DNA from: Symbiodinium natans
Lineage: Eukaryota > Sar > Dinophyceae > Suessiales > Symbiodiniaceae
Length of the DNA stretch: 64,000 nt
Direction of reading: 5' to 3'
Assembly (NCBI GenBank): GCA_905221605.1
Contig: CAJNDS010002332.1
Coordinates: 70,001 to 134,000, forward strand
This document shows, in pieces, positions 32,801 through 41,770 of the stretch. The stretch's first letter is position 1. Each line of letters starts with the position of its first letter. Below the pieces are notes generated by a model. The model saw nothing but the letters and a program-made list of their open reading frames with translations, was not told the DNA's origin and did not search any database. The translations under genes and the position numbers were made by a program.

Positions 32801-35657
32801 GTGAGGTTTGGGATTGCCTGTTTAGAACCTTGACCAATGCAAACATTCGAAATTCGAAAAGCTGATCCCCGAAGCCTCAGGGCCGCAAGGAAGACCAGAT
32901 GTCGTGGGCGCCAGCTCCGAAAAGGAGGTCGGTGGAGATGAGATTGGCATGCACTCTGTCATGCCTTGGGCCCCATGAGACTCGGAACCTGCGACTCAGT
33001 GTTAGTAGAACCCTGGCACCGGGAGTTCCTGGGAAATCCTGGCCTTATGCCACAGAGGCTAAGAGCAGAATGCCACCCGAGGAGCCATATGAGGGCAAAA
33101 CCGAGCAATGGAAGCACTCCCGGAGCTCCTGCTGAGGGTTTAGGGTTTAGGGTTCAGGGTTTGGGTTCAGGGTTTAGGGTTTAGGGTTTAGGGTTTAGGG
33201 TTTAGGGTTTAGGGTTTAGGGTTTAGGGTTTAGGGTTTAGGGTTTAGGGTTTAGGGTTTAGGGTTTAGTTTTAGGGTTTAGGGTGGGTTTTTTAGGGGTT
33301 AGGTTAGGGTTTAGGGTTTAGGGTTTAGGGTTTAGGGTTTAGGGTTAGGGTTTTAGGGTTTAGGGTTTAGGGTTTAGGGTTTAGGGTTTAGGTTTAGGGT
33401 TTAGGGTTTAGGGTTAGGGTTTAGGTTTTTTAGGGTTTAGGGTTTAGGGTTTAGGGTTTAGGGTTTAGGGTTAGGGTAGGGTTTAGGTTTAGGGTTTAGG
33501 GTTTCGGGTTTTTAGGGTTTAGGTTTAGGGTTTAGGTTTAGGGTTTAGGGTTTAGGGTTTAGGGTTTAGGGTTTAGGGTTTAGGGTTTAGGGTTTAGGGT
33601 TTAGGGTTTAGGGTTTAGGGTTTAGGGTTTAGGGTTTAGGGTTTAGGGTTTAGGGTTTAGGGTTTAGGGTTTAGGGTTTAGGGTTTAGGGTTTAGTTGCT
33701 TTTTTTAACAATTTTTGTCAGGACCGAGGTGGCATGTCATCATCCCTGTCTACCACTCCTGTGCCAGCGCGGGCGGCAGGCCACCAGCTGCGTTGCAGAC
33801 CATCCTCCTCAGTGGTTTTCAACGCTTTGGGCTTCTGAGTTCCACCCTTCAGCCTGCGCCGATTCGTCCTCACAAGTACTCACGGGTCCCAGCAAGCCGC
33901 TTGCTAGCCGCTGTGCAACCGAGCTTCATCTTCACCGCCGTCGAGATCCCTGTCTTGGACGCCTTTAGAATCTCTCGGTGGATGGTCGGAGAGGCGTAGT
34001 ACCAACTGACGCCGTGCGAACCGACGCATTCCCAGAACTGCTCCGGGTCAAAGGTGCTCATGCACACCAAGCGCCCGCCGCTGAGCAGGGTGCCGAGCAG
34101 ATTGCGGACAATTCCGCCGACATGGTTCAAAGGCATCATGTTCAAGCAGACATCGTCAGACTGTAGGTCCCACGACTTGATCACGCAGGCAGCTCCCGCG
34201 AGGAGATTGAGCATGCTGCAGGGGACGCTCTTTCGTCGGCCTGTAGTTCCCGATGTGCAAAGAATAAGGCAGGTGTCGGAAAGCTGCGGGACTCCTCGCT
34301 GCGCCACGGCGCCGGAGCACGGAGTCTGCCTTGGCTCTTGCGACTGTACGGCTCTACGACGTCATGATGTCCCCATTCTCAAGGTTTCGTGCCCACAACA
34401 CCCGTGTGCGCAAGACTTGCATGCGCAACCTGAGAGATTTGAGGACTACTTTTCGAGTGCCGTCCAAGTCTCGATTGTAAGGTAAATGTGCCTGCCGACG
34501 AGGCCTGGGGGACCAGCAAAGCCCATGGCAGGCCTTTCTGCACAGCTGCCGCTGCCAAAGCGGGAGCATCGACAATGAGCGCCTGGCTCTCAAGAAATAA
34601 GCATCTAGACATGTCTAGAAACTACACCTTCAGCGCCTGAATCTGCAAGAAGTCCAAGTCGTGAGCGAGTTCCTCCTCCTTGCAGTTGGGATCCAGCGGG
34701 ATGCAGCAAGCCTGAACTTCGGACAGCGGCCGTAGGACTTGAGACGCAGCACGCGCTGCTTTTCGACCCGCCATGCATGTATGTGTGGAACAGCTGCTCT
34801 ATGTCTGCTTCAATGTGTTTGTCTGATGTCGCTGATAGAACCCAGAAGGATTCTCCGCAAGCAGCGCACTTAGTGTGGGCGCCTGCTGCATCAGCACAAG
34901 GACGGCCGCTGCAAGGTGGGGTCCGTTCTGCATGCACAGGCCTCGGTGGCTCTGGGCACTTGCTTCTGACACGCTTGCCTTTTGTTTTGGCGTTCTCGTG
35001 GGGTTTTGTGATGACAAGCCTAAAGGTTGTGAAATCTTCTCCGGGCAAGAAGCCGATGCGCGGCATCGGACCCAGGCCGAACTCATAGGCCACGTCTGTC
35101 GTCTGGAACAGCACCTTCAACTCGTCATAGCTGCATGCCTCCCGTCCAGCTGAGGATAAGGCGACCTGTGGCCCTGTTGGCAAAGCACTGTGAAAGCTCA
35201 GGCCCTCGGGCAGTCGCTCGGCCAGCCACGTTCCTAGCGGTTCCTCAAGATCCTCCGGTACCTGATCTGCCAATTCTCGCAAGATGCTCCGTTTCCGGTA
35301 GCTTGCGTTCTCTTCCGTCGCCTCCTCCCCTTCAGCTTTTGTGTTGGCCCCGGCTGCATGATGCGCGACGAGGAAGAGAAGGCAAGGGGCAAGCAACACT
35401 GCCACGATGCCCATCATGACTTCATGAAGAGCTTTGCCGATGCGCGTCTTCAGCTTCTCGTAGAATGATGCCACATGCTCTTCAGCAGTGAATACTACGG
35501 TGTATGGAATGTCAGCCGAAAGACTCGAAAGCTCTGATGATTTCACTGTGCCAGATTCATCTCGTTTCGGTGAAGTATGGAACTTCCACGAGCTGGCACA
35601 TGCCGCAAGCAGCAGCACCTTAGCCGATTCAGCTGCGCTAGCTGCGCTGCCCCGCAC
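22690..35657 (-). CDS. Adenylating-carrier-membrane beta-helix synthetase (Pls-like layout)
   Basis: This is one split gene read from 35657 leftward. The order is an N-terminal region with a membrane segment, an ANL-superfamily adenylating domain, a phosphopantetheine carrier domain, then three units each made of transmembrane helices and left-handed beta-helix hexapeptide sequence. That tail matches the NRPS terminal domain of unknown function known from bacterial epsilon-poly-lysine synthetase (Pls) and relatives. In Pls, which is membrane-bound, A and T domains load an amino acid and the tail carries chain growth. Here the adenylating domain looks closer to acyl-CoA ligases, so the substrate is unknown. 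Exon frames link well across at least eight introns with GT, GC or GA donors. No clear disabling mutation was seen, though the exon set is incomplete. Whether all blocks form one transcript is inferred from order, strand and family architecture. Confidence 0.75.
24800..26809 (-). CDS. Synthetase block 5: membrane/beta-helix unit 2 (fragmentary)
   Basis: Near 26590-26720 the frame gives ICLVMLAVIYIRVCR and VFLVLAVISKWLLVGK. This is a membrane helix followed by the Lys-Trp-Leu-Leu-Val-Gly motif that precedes the beta-helix in this family. An exon at about 25661-25735 reads HYRLMTWFYRLLGMKLGD, equivalent to LRALGARI of unit 1. A further piece at about 24820-24900 (GTVVGKGAVLGTGSLG) has the hexapeptide pattern. 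Intervening exons were not found and borders are approximate. The order and spacing support a second unit, but it could be partly decayed. Confidence 0.55.
27160..27830. repeat. TTCTTA hexanucleotide array
   Basis: About 670 bases of TTCTTA repeats on the plus strand (TAAGAA on the gene strand), with a homogeneous sub-block of TTCTCA variants at about 27373-27455 and TTCTCC variants at the right end. It lies between beta-helix unit 1 and unit 2 of the synthetase and is presumably intronic. Because the unit is six bases, all frames stay open over hundreds of codons, which produces meaningless Phe/Leu, Tyr/Ser and Lys/Asn frames. Confidence 0.97.
27990..28666 (-). CDS. Synthetase block 4: membrane/beta-helix unit 1
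   Basis: The exon opens with two or three hydrophobic helices (for example LCLAIVIMLVVYAGA and VVREVLLPCIPVVMKMVLLG). It is followed by GRYPLWGDFYVRWFLVRQ, a hallmark of the NRPS terminal domain. Hexapeptide-type sequence then starts with LRALGARIAQGVQIG, continues through DLLTVAGGTCLDKKARI and NIGADCMVGYDALLVPG, and predicts a left-handed beta-helix. The frame runs on into probable intron sequence after about 28060. It is the best preserved of the three units. Confidence 0.85.
29420..30072 (-). CDS. Synthetase block 3: phosphopantetheine carrier domain
   Basis: Carrier domains hold the activated acyl group on a phosphopantetheine arm. The first exon (about 29719-30072, 5' border uncertain) has VRKAWSEVLGCPEESLSV then SFFE. 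The next (29564 leftward to about 29440) continues VGGTSLLAGKLSYSL. Together they give the family signature in which the arm is attached to the Ser of GGTS; its codon is 29550-29552. The 154-bp intron between them (29565-29718) has a GT donor, an AG acceptor and a 7-bp direct repeat, CGAGGTG, over both splice sites. The intron thus splits the attachment loop. The stretch between the adenylating domain and this block (30100-31000) contains likely linker exons that I could not place. Confidence 0.8.
31010..34725 (-). CDS. Synthetase block 2: ANL adenylating domain exons
   Basis: Adenylation activates a carboxylate with ATP. Exons in order: VQACCIPLDPN at 34637-34725; SQALIVDAP ending near 34500; the phosphate-binding loop LILCTSGTTGRRK with MPLNHVGGIVRNLL at about 33820-34307; CNAAGGLPPALAQ at 33759-33804; ELRECFHCSVLPSYG at 33086-33128; MTECMPIS at 32876-32964; VAIMDDQGG with GYEQ at 32533-32629; DGWFDTGDRG at 32204-32294; TKEVIKRGGETLSPAEVE at about 32075-32130; FAVEDVDFGENVALALV at about 31300-31402; and LPRTSTKKVR near 31010-31090. 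All core motifs are present. The last motif normally reads TGK; here it is TKK, keeping the catalytic Lys. The loop and His-Val-Gly-Gly context resemble acyl-CoA ligases more than amino-acid NRPS domains. Junctions join in frame with GT, GC and GA donors. Confidence 0.85.
33129..33758 (-). other. Telomere-repeat intron of the synthetase gene
   Basis: This 630-base segment separates two exons of the adenylating domain that join in frame (ALAQ to ELREC). The six bases CAGGAG occur at both ends (33756-33761 and 33126-33131). Read on the gene strand it begins GAGTGG or CAGGAG, has about 60 bases of unrelated sequence, then about 560 bases of CCCTAAA, and ends CCCTCAGCAG. The last telomeric unit, with TAA changed to TCA, supplies the acceptor. 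The exact donor cannot be chosen between registers because of the direct repeat. Confidence 0.7.
33136..33695 (+). repeat. TTTAGGG telomere-repeat array
   Basis: About 80 head-to-tail copies of TTTAGGG on the plus strand, most perfect, with rare variants (TTAGGG, TTTTAGGG, TTTCGGG, TTCAGGG). Variants are concentrated at 33145-33180 and 33266-33540, while the block 33541-33690 is uniform. The array lies wholly inside an intron of the synthetase gene. Confidence 0.97.
34583..34636 (-). other. 54-bp intron with direct repeats and palindrome
   Basis: Frame and family alignment require removal of these 54 bases (GC donor, AG acceptor), joining LQIQ to ALIVDAP. The eight bases CAGGCGCT span both splice sites. 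Inside lies a perfect 16-bp palindrome, TCTAGACATGTCTAGA, at 34604-34619. The intron is in phase 0 and carries an in-frame stop, so retention would truncate the protein. Confidence 0.7.
35040..35657 (-). CDS. Synthetase block 1: N-terminal exon
   Basis: The frame opens with Met at 35657 and may be the true start. About 80 residues in, a hydrophobic stretch (VMMGIVAVLLAPCLLFLVA) predicts one membrane helix. After an acidic linker comes ACSYDELKVLF and GLGPMPRIGFLPG, the usual beginning of an ANL domain (Tyr-x-Glu-Leu, then Gly-x-x-x-Gly-hydrophobic). The frame continues past the probable donor near 35040 into intron sequence. An upstream spliced-leader site or promoter could not be recognised. 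Confidence 0.6.
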
Positions 35658-35699
35658 AGTGACCCTGACCTACATTGACGGCACTTGGGGCTACAGACC

Positions 35700-37600
35700 G
35701 TGACATCGCTTCAAGCCAGGTAGCCAAGAATAGCTTCATTGCGCGTTTCACGCGAAGGACAGGCTTTGGAAGCCCTCTTAAGCCAATCGCGACAGCAAGA
35801 AAGATGCTAGAAATCCATCTAGATGCCCTAAGCAGTGCCGGCTTGAACTTCTATCGAGGCTTCCCAACGTGTGCACGTAGGAAGGGAACTATCTTGCTCG
35901 CTTCTGCTCACACCTCGCTCCTTCAATCTCTATTTCGGCCTGCAAGACTTGTCTTCACCTACCCAATTTCGGCGTGCGTGTCCCATGAAACTGGTCCCCA
36001 ATGGACCAAGTACGAATCCCATCCATCGGGGAAGCTTTACAGAACTTTATCGCGCCGGGCCGGGCCATCCGCAAGGAACGCCCAACGACCCGCAAAACTT
36101 GTAATCATGTGCATATGGGTTGCCCGATTGCCTTGCCATGCTGACATCTAAATACCAGCATTGACAGCAACAACCCTTCTATTCTACACGGCAAGGCCAC
36201 ACGGGCAGCCACTAGAGCAAAAGCGCCACCCTCAACATACATCGCCAACCACAACAACCATCGCCACTCAGCACACTATTTCACTCCCGCAGCTCCTACT
36301 GTTGCAATGGGAATATCTGGCAATTGTGGCGATGGTTGACCCAGTGCATAATGCCGGCACAGACCTGGCCGCAGCCTTAACCAAAGCATCGCACCACGGC
36401 TGCCTGCTGCTGAATCATCGGTTCGAAAGCTGCTGGACTGCCAGGCGGATTGCCTGCCAGTCACCATGTCAGCATGTGATTCTGCGCAACTCCTCGAGTA
36501 AACCTACCCGAACAGTCAATCAATGAGAGGTCACGGAGGCCGCCATGTCACTCATGCAGGTCAGGCACCACAAGAACAGAGTGGTGCCAACTGAAATATT
36601 CAGTTCAGTGGAAAATGAAGATTACGGCGAGTACGGGCTGCGAGTGGCAGGTACCTTTATCAAACTCTGACAACTTGAAGATTCAGCTTCAAGATACAAG
36701 CTTGGGTGGTTAACATGTGTATATTGCATGCCGAGGCAACATGCCTTTCGCATAACCCTACATCCTTGGCCCCCGGACCTGAACACATGCATTCCCACAA
36801 ACTATTACAGCAGCACGTACGCACGGGCAGTTCTTCAGCCAGCTCATAAATACATGCATGCTGACACTAAACTGACATGCTGATGAATCCTCGGCCCCGC
36901 ATCTTATGTAAAAAGTTCCACATCAACTGGCACCCACAAACACTCTCCCAGCCTCTGCTGCTTGCACGGCATTCTTTGAGGGACCCCACAACTTCACCTC
37001 GAGCTCCTGAAAACAAAACATTGGAGCCACAACAACACTCAATCGGCACCTCCGTTTAAAAGTACACGCAAGTACATTACGCATTGGTTTCTCACGCCTC
37101 ACAAACAAGACGTTTTGCGTTTCAGGCTCAAGGCTTTACACGGCCCTTCGCCCTGCGGCACGGGAATTTGAAGGCTCAAGAAACTAAGCGCGGCCCTGCA
37201 CCCTAACCTCATGACATAGTTCAGCGGCCAGGTGGGGTGCGGGAGTCACATCGGGACCATCGCGAGATTTTAACCGTGGCTGGAGTGAGGGACGGCGAGA
37301 GGGCAGGAAGGGGTGAGGCCTGTCGGGATGCTTCGGCTTCTGTGTTGGGCTTCCGCTACAGTCTTGAGCGAAACAAGGTTCTGCACGTTGTTTCGCCAGC
37401 ACTCCTGAGCGATGACCTCATTGGGGAAGACAATATCCTGAGCAGGGCACTTCACGCCAGAACGCATAACATATGAAAGGCCGAATGACACCGTACCTAC
37501 AACTCTGGCCGCAACAAACTAATGATAGGAGAAGCTCTGCCAAGTTGAACTTCTTGCGCATCTTCTTGAGCGTTGTTATGGTCAGCTCGTGTAAAAAATC
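35700..37600. other. Intergenic region, no recognised gene
   Basis: Between the synthetase start and the alpha-kinase exons I see no family motif on either strand and no conspicuous repeat array. It may hold the 5' flank of the synthetase gene and the 3' end of the kinase gene, since both are transcribed leftward. Confidence 0.5.
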
Positions 37601-37649
37601 ATCAGAACATCCCGGGAACCGAACGATTTCACGTGGCGGAAGGAAGTCA

Positions 37650-38329
37650 TAGTCGCTGACACGTCTGAGCTTCGAATCTTTGCAAATCCGGTTGCATCGA
37701 TGTGTCGAGAAGAACTTCCGGATTCCCGCTTCTCCGAGATCGCCATCACCAAAGGAGGGGAAGTTCTTGTGCCGAGAATGGACCTGCACGTTGCCAGGGG
37801 CTTTAAGCGTCCAAAGCTTTCTTCTTGGGCAGCATGTCCCAGGCACACATGCGACTCATGCAGCATGTTGTGACGATGGGGGCATCTTGAATCAACTTGG
37901 GACCTGCGCATCGGTGAAGTGCAGCGCAATGCCGCCTTCGCGGTCAACGGAGGGGACTCCTTGGATGTCGACGACGATCAGCTCGGCGTGCGCTTGATCA
38001 AAGGTGAAGTGGCTGAAGGCTTGCGCCATCTCGCCTTAGCCACGCACCCCAAACAGATTTTAGCCTCGATGTCTGAGGGCTCATCCACAACTGAAACCTC
38101 ATGCAGATGGGCCACAGTACTGCCTGTGGTCTTCTTTGTTGACAGAGCCACCATTGTTGTTGAACTTGATGAAAACCCCATCCATATGCGGCTCACCCAT
38201 GAAGACTGAAGTACCGTCCCCCTGAACCCCTGCGTCCTCGATTGCGTACAGGTAGTCCTCAACAAACCCGGGGCTCAGGCTAAAGAGCGGCACGCGTGGA
38301 ACCCCCCAAAACTGGCGATGCAGTGACAA
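37650..38329 (-). CDS. Alpha-kinase catalytic domain, three exons (partial)
   Basis: Alpha-kinases (eEF2K, myosin heavy chain kinase and TRPM6/7 family) are atypical Ser/Thr kinases with a structural zinc site. Exon 1 (about 38130-38329) has GVFIKFNNNGGSV. Exon 2 (37904 to about 38029) has QAFSHFTFDQAHAELIVVDIQGV and ends FTDAQ. Exon 3 (from 37783 down to about 37650) has VHSRHKNF, then GDGDLGEAGIRKFFSTHRCNRIC. The match to the family in order (Asn-Asn-Asn-x-Gly, AFSHFT, the DIQG metal-binding motif, TDPQ-like, zinc ligands His-x-Cys and Cys-x3-Cys) is strong. The 120-bp intron between exons 2 and 3 has GT-AG ends and an 8-bp direct repeat, GCAGGTCC, at both splice sites. The N-lobe with the ATP-binding Lys was not found. 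A minus-strand frame at 39917-40126 is a weak candidate. Confidence 0.85.
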
Positions 38330-38349
38330 GTTCGCAGTAGTTGGGATAT

Positions 38350-41300
38350 GGCCTACTTGGAGTGCCTGTTCGAGACAGCCTCGAATCAGTTACAGCAACT
38401 ACACCCCAAAAGCAACAGTGGTGCCTCGAACGGTCACGAGCTTGCCGTCAGTGGTTGTGGTCAAAGCTTCCTGGGCCGGGCTCGACTGTTGCTGTGGATG
38501 AGATGTCTACTTCCCTCCATCCTTTATAGCATCTGGGACCAACAAGTCATGTGAGGCATGTGTCCATTTCTTCATGGGCCCCACGTCTGCCCCCCGCGAA
38601 CTTTTCTTTGTGTGTGAATGGAAACATGGCCATTGTGCGCGACTGCTTGTTGAACTGAAAGTGCCGACTGGTACCGGAGTCGCTGACTGATTGTCCCAGC
38701 GAGTCCCAGTTACATTCGACCGGATGAATCACGGTATCACACATGAACTGAAGTTGCTACTCGCTAAGACTCGCGGCGCGTGCAGGAGGTGAATATTCAT
38801 CATTCACACTGCTGAGCTGCGGCAAACTTCGCGGCAGCAGCACCGCTATTCGGGCCTCAAGCCGGCCATGGATTGATTCGGACTGCGGGTTCCGCTAGCC
38901 TGTATTTCCCTTGTCCCGGCTTGCGTAGCCGGGACGCAAGCAATACAACGCCACAGATCCGTTTGCTGCACCCCGCATCCTGCCTACAGGTCTGCCTTCC
39001 CCAACTCTGTATTTGTGCCAACCACTTTAAAGCATTCCAGCCCGGGAATGAACGAAAACAGGCCATCAATTCTTCGATAGCCCTGGGTAGGCCCCAGGCG
39101 AATGTGGCAGGGGCAGGCAGAACACGCACCCAGTGCGTGAGCCACGCGGAATACATAGAGGCGCCTCAAAACAAATACTCGCTTTCCTTTGCTGACTGAC
39201 TGCTCCTAATTAATCAGCTCTCGCACCAAGACGGCTTCGAAGGTCTGCAGAAGGACCAGCACTGATAGAACTTCTAGCATCGTTCAACACCCCGCGTCAT
39301 CCCTGGCCCAAAACCTTTTAAAGAAAAAACCTCAAACCGCACCTGTTGCTCAAAGACCACAGCGATCCCTCGTGTGAGACCAACTCGAGGGGGGCTTGCT
39401 CGAAATGGGCAGCAGAAATCCTAGGCTTCATGGCAAGCTATTGAGATTTGTGGAGAGCAGCGCCAAGTGCAGGCTCAAGAGCCCACCAACCAGAGGCAAT
39501 TACAGGGCTTGGGCTGAGAACCGATTCGCCCCAACTTCGGGCAGCGGAGCACTTCCGACTCAAGGGGCTTGTTTTCTAGATTTTAGTCCTTGCACTTGGA
39601 AAAACTGGACGTCAAGCATGACAGCGCTGCGGCGACAAACTGACACTTCACATTAAGCAAGACCCTAGAATACAAGCACGTGGAATGACAACGCCTTTAT
39701 CCACTGGCAAAGAGGCGGTGGGTAGAGGTAGGACTACTGGCAATCATTCCCTCCGGCTCGACAAAACCAAACCAAACTACCGAAGCTTACCCCAGCCTAT
39801 GACCTATGCTGCATCGCTGCAAACCCAGCATCGAGCCATTTCGGAAGCCATGGATGGTTTCGTCCAGTCGTGCTCCATTCTGGAAGTCCTTTCCAATCGT
39901 AAGGTCCAACCCCTCTTTATTTCACGCAAGTCCGACAGGCCCATGTGCCCTTTCCTGACTGGTGCACTTCAAGACCCAAACTCGTCTTGTACTCGGACAG
40001 TCCCCTTTTGAACCTTACACAATCTGCTTCACCGCCCAAGTGCAACCTGGCAGCGAAGGAGATCTCGCCGTGGGTGAAACGAATGGCCAGCGGGCTCAGC
40101 CAGCTGGGCCGACCAGCCATGGCCACATTCAGAATGCAGAGCTTAGCGCGCTAAGGGTTTCAGTTAGTCCGGCGCCTTTTCTCTCACTCGCCCTCAGACA
40201 AGCCACCTTCACCTTTGAACATACTTCCCGTCGCATTGAAAGGGGGTGCCGATCGCTCCAAGCCGAGCCCTTCTACGGAAGCCTACATGAGACCCTTGAC
40301 CCAAGCGGAGCCAGAGCGGAGCGATGCGCTGTGAGACCCGGATGTACTTCTTCACCTGCACGTAATGACTGCAACTCCCTCAAGCCTAAACCGTCAACCA
40401 CACACAGCACATCGTACTACATGAATGATGAGGCGAACCATCAGCTTGACAGCAGACTCCCTGACTGAACGAATGTCCTCCACGAACGGCGGTGTGGATC
40501 GAAGTACTCAGTCGAACTGCAACGGGGAAAATGTCGCGTAGGCAGGGCACACTGACATGTTTCGAAGAAATCATGTCGACACCCGCGCACCAAGAGCGAG
40601 TTCTTCTTTACAGCAGAAACGTGGAGGCTGCCCAACATGACTCTAACACTGGCAGCATACGCCCTCAGCCTGAGTCACCCAAAACTCATGCCGTGCACAC
40701 AACAATACTTGCCTGAGGCTCAGGGACTGCTGACCATCAAAGCCGCCACACACCCAAAGCCTCCACAACTTCGGGGGTTCGAAGGGTTCCTTATGGTTCC
40801 TTGCACCTCAACACGCAAGAACCCCCCCAACAAAATCTGCAGAGCTCTCGCACAAGAGTCGTAACAACTGTGCCACGAAAAACCGGCAAGACGAAGGCTT
40901 GGCCTAGACCCTAACTCTCATATACTATTACGGACTCCAGGACAGGTTCTATTTGGCTTAGAGACCGCATCATTAAGGGCCAGGTTAACCGTTCTCTCCT
41001 TGTCACCTCTCCAGCCCCTGACTCCCTCAGACCTTAACTTCACATCACACCACAGAACCCGCAACCTACGTCAGCTTCGTGGTCGTTTCATGACTTTTGC
41101 CCCCATAGCTGGAACTAGCGAACGGACTCCATAATAGAAGCTGTGGTCTAAGCCCAGATTGGAAGGCTAGATGCGGGGTTAAAATGATGGCGTCTTAAGG
41201 TTTCATGGGGCATTGACCTCAATCACGTGGGTCTTGGATCTGTTGCCAAACTTTTTGTAACGGCCCCAAAACGTCCTAATAAGTTCAGTGAGGAAAAAAA

Positions 41301-41750
41301 CCAATTACAAGTAAGCTTGCGAGCGGGTGGATTCGTATCATTGCGCCGGCGAGACCAAGCTTGATGAGGGCGCGTCGTCCGAATTAAACTGCATTACTGT
41401 CCCCTAGCAAGCGGGCAAGAGGGATACCCTGGTCCGTCCATGTGTAGTCCGATTGGGATCCACAACGGCGGCGAACATGGAAGGTCAAGAGTCCCACGGA
41501 CCAAGAAAGGACAGGAATATCGAAACTCGACGATGCAAAACAGAAGCTGAGGTGGCTGGGCATGGCCCTACGCTACCTTCTTTGTTCTCACACCAGCATC
41601 GTTACACTGGACAATCCCAACACAGCGACACCTATTGAACGACTAAGCAGGCAACAGGTCTCGCCACGTCATATTCTGGGCTTCTGTAAAATGAAAATTG
41701 TTATTTGGTTCGCAGTACCAGGGTTGAGGCATCCAGGTTTTCTACTGTAT
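38350..41750. other. Region with no firmly recognised gene
   Basis: Upstream exons of the alpha-kinase and downstream exons of the kelch gene should lie here, but none could be placed. A minus-strand frame at 39917-40126 (around PLAIRFTHGEISFAARLHLGG) is protein-like. A hairpin with a perfect 9-bp stem lies at 38913-38935 (arms GTCCCGGCT and AGCCGGGAC). No repeat array was seen. Confidence 0.45.
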
Positions 41751-41770
41751 AGTATTGTATAGTCGGCAAG

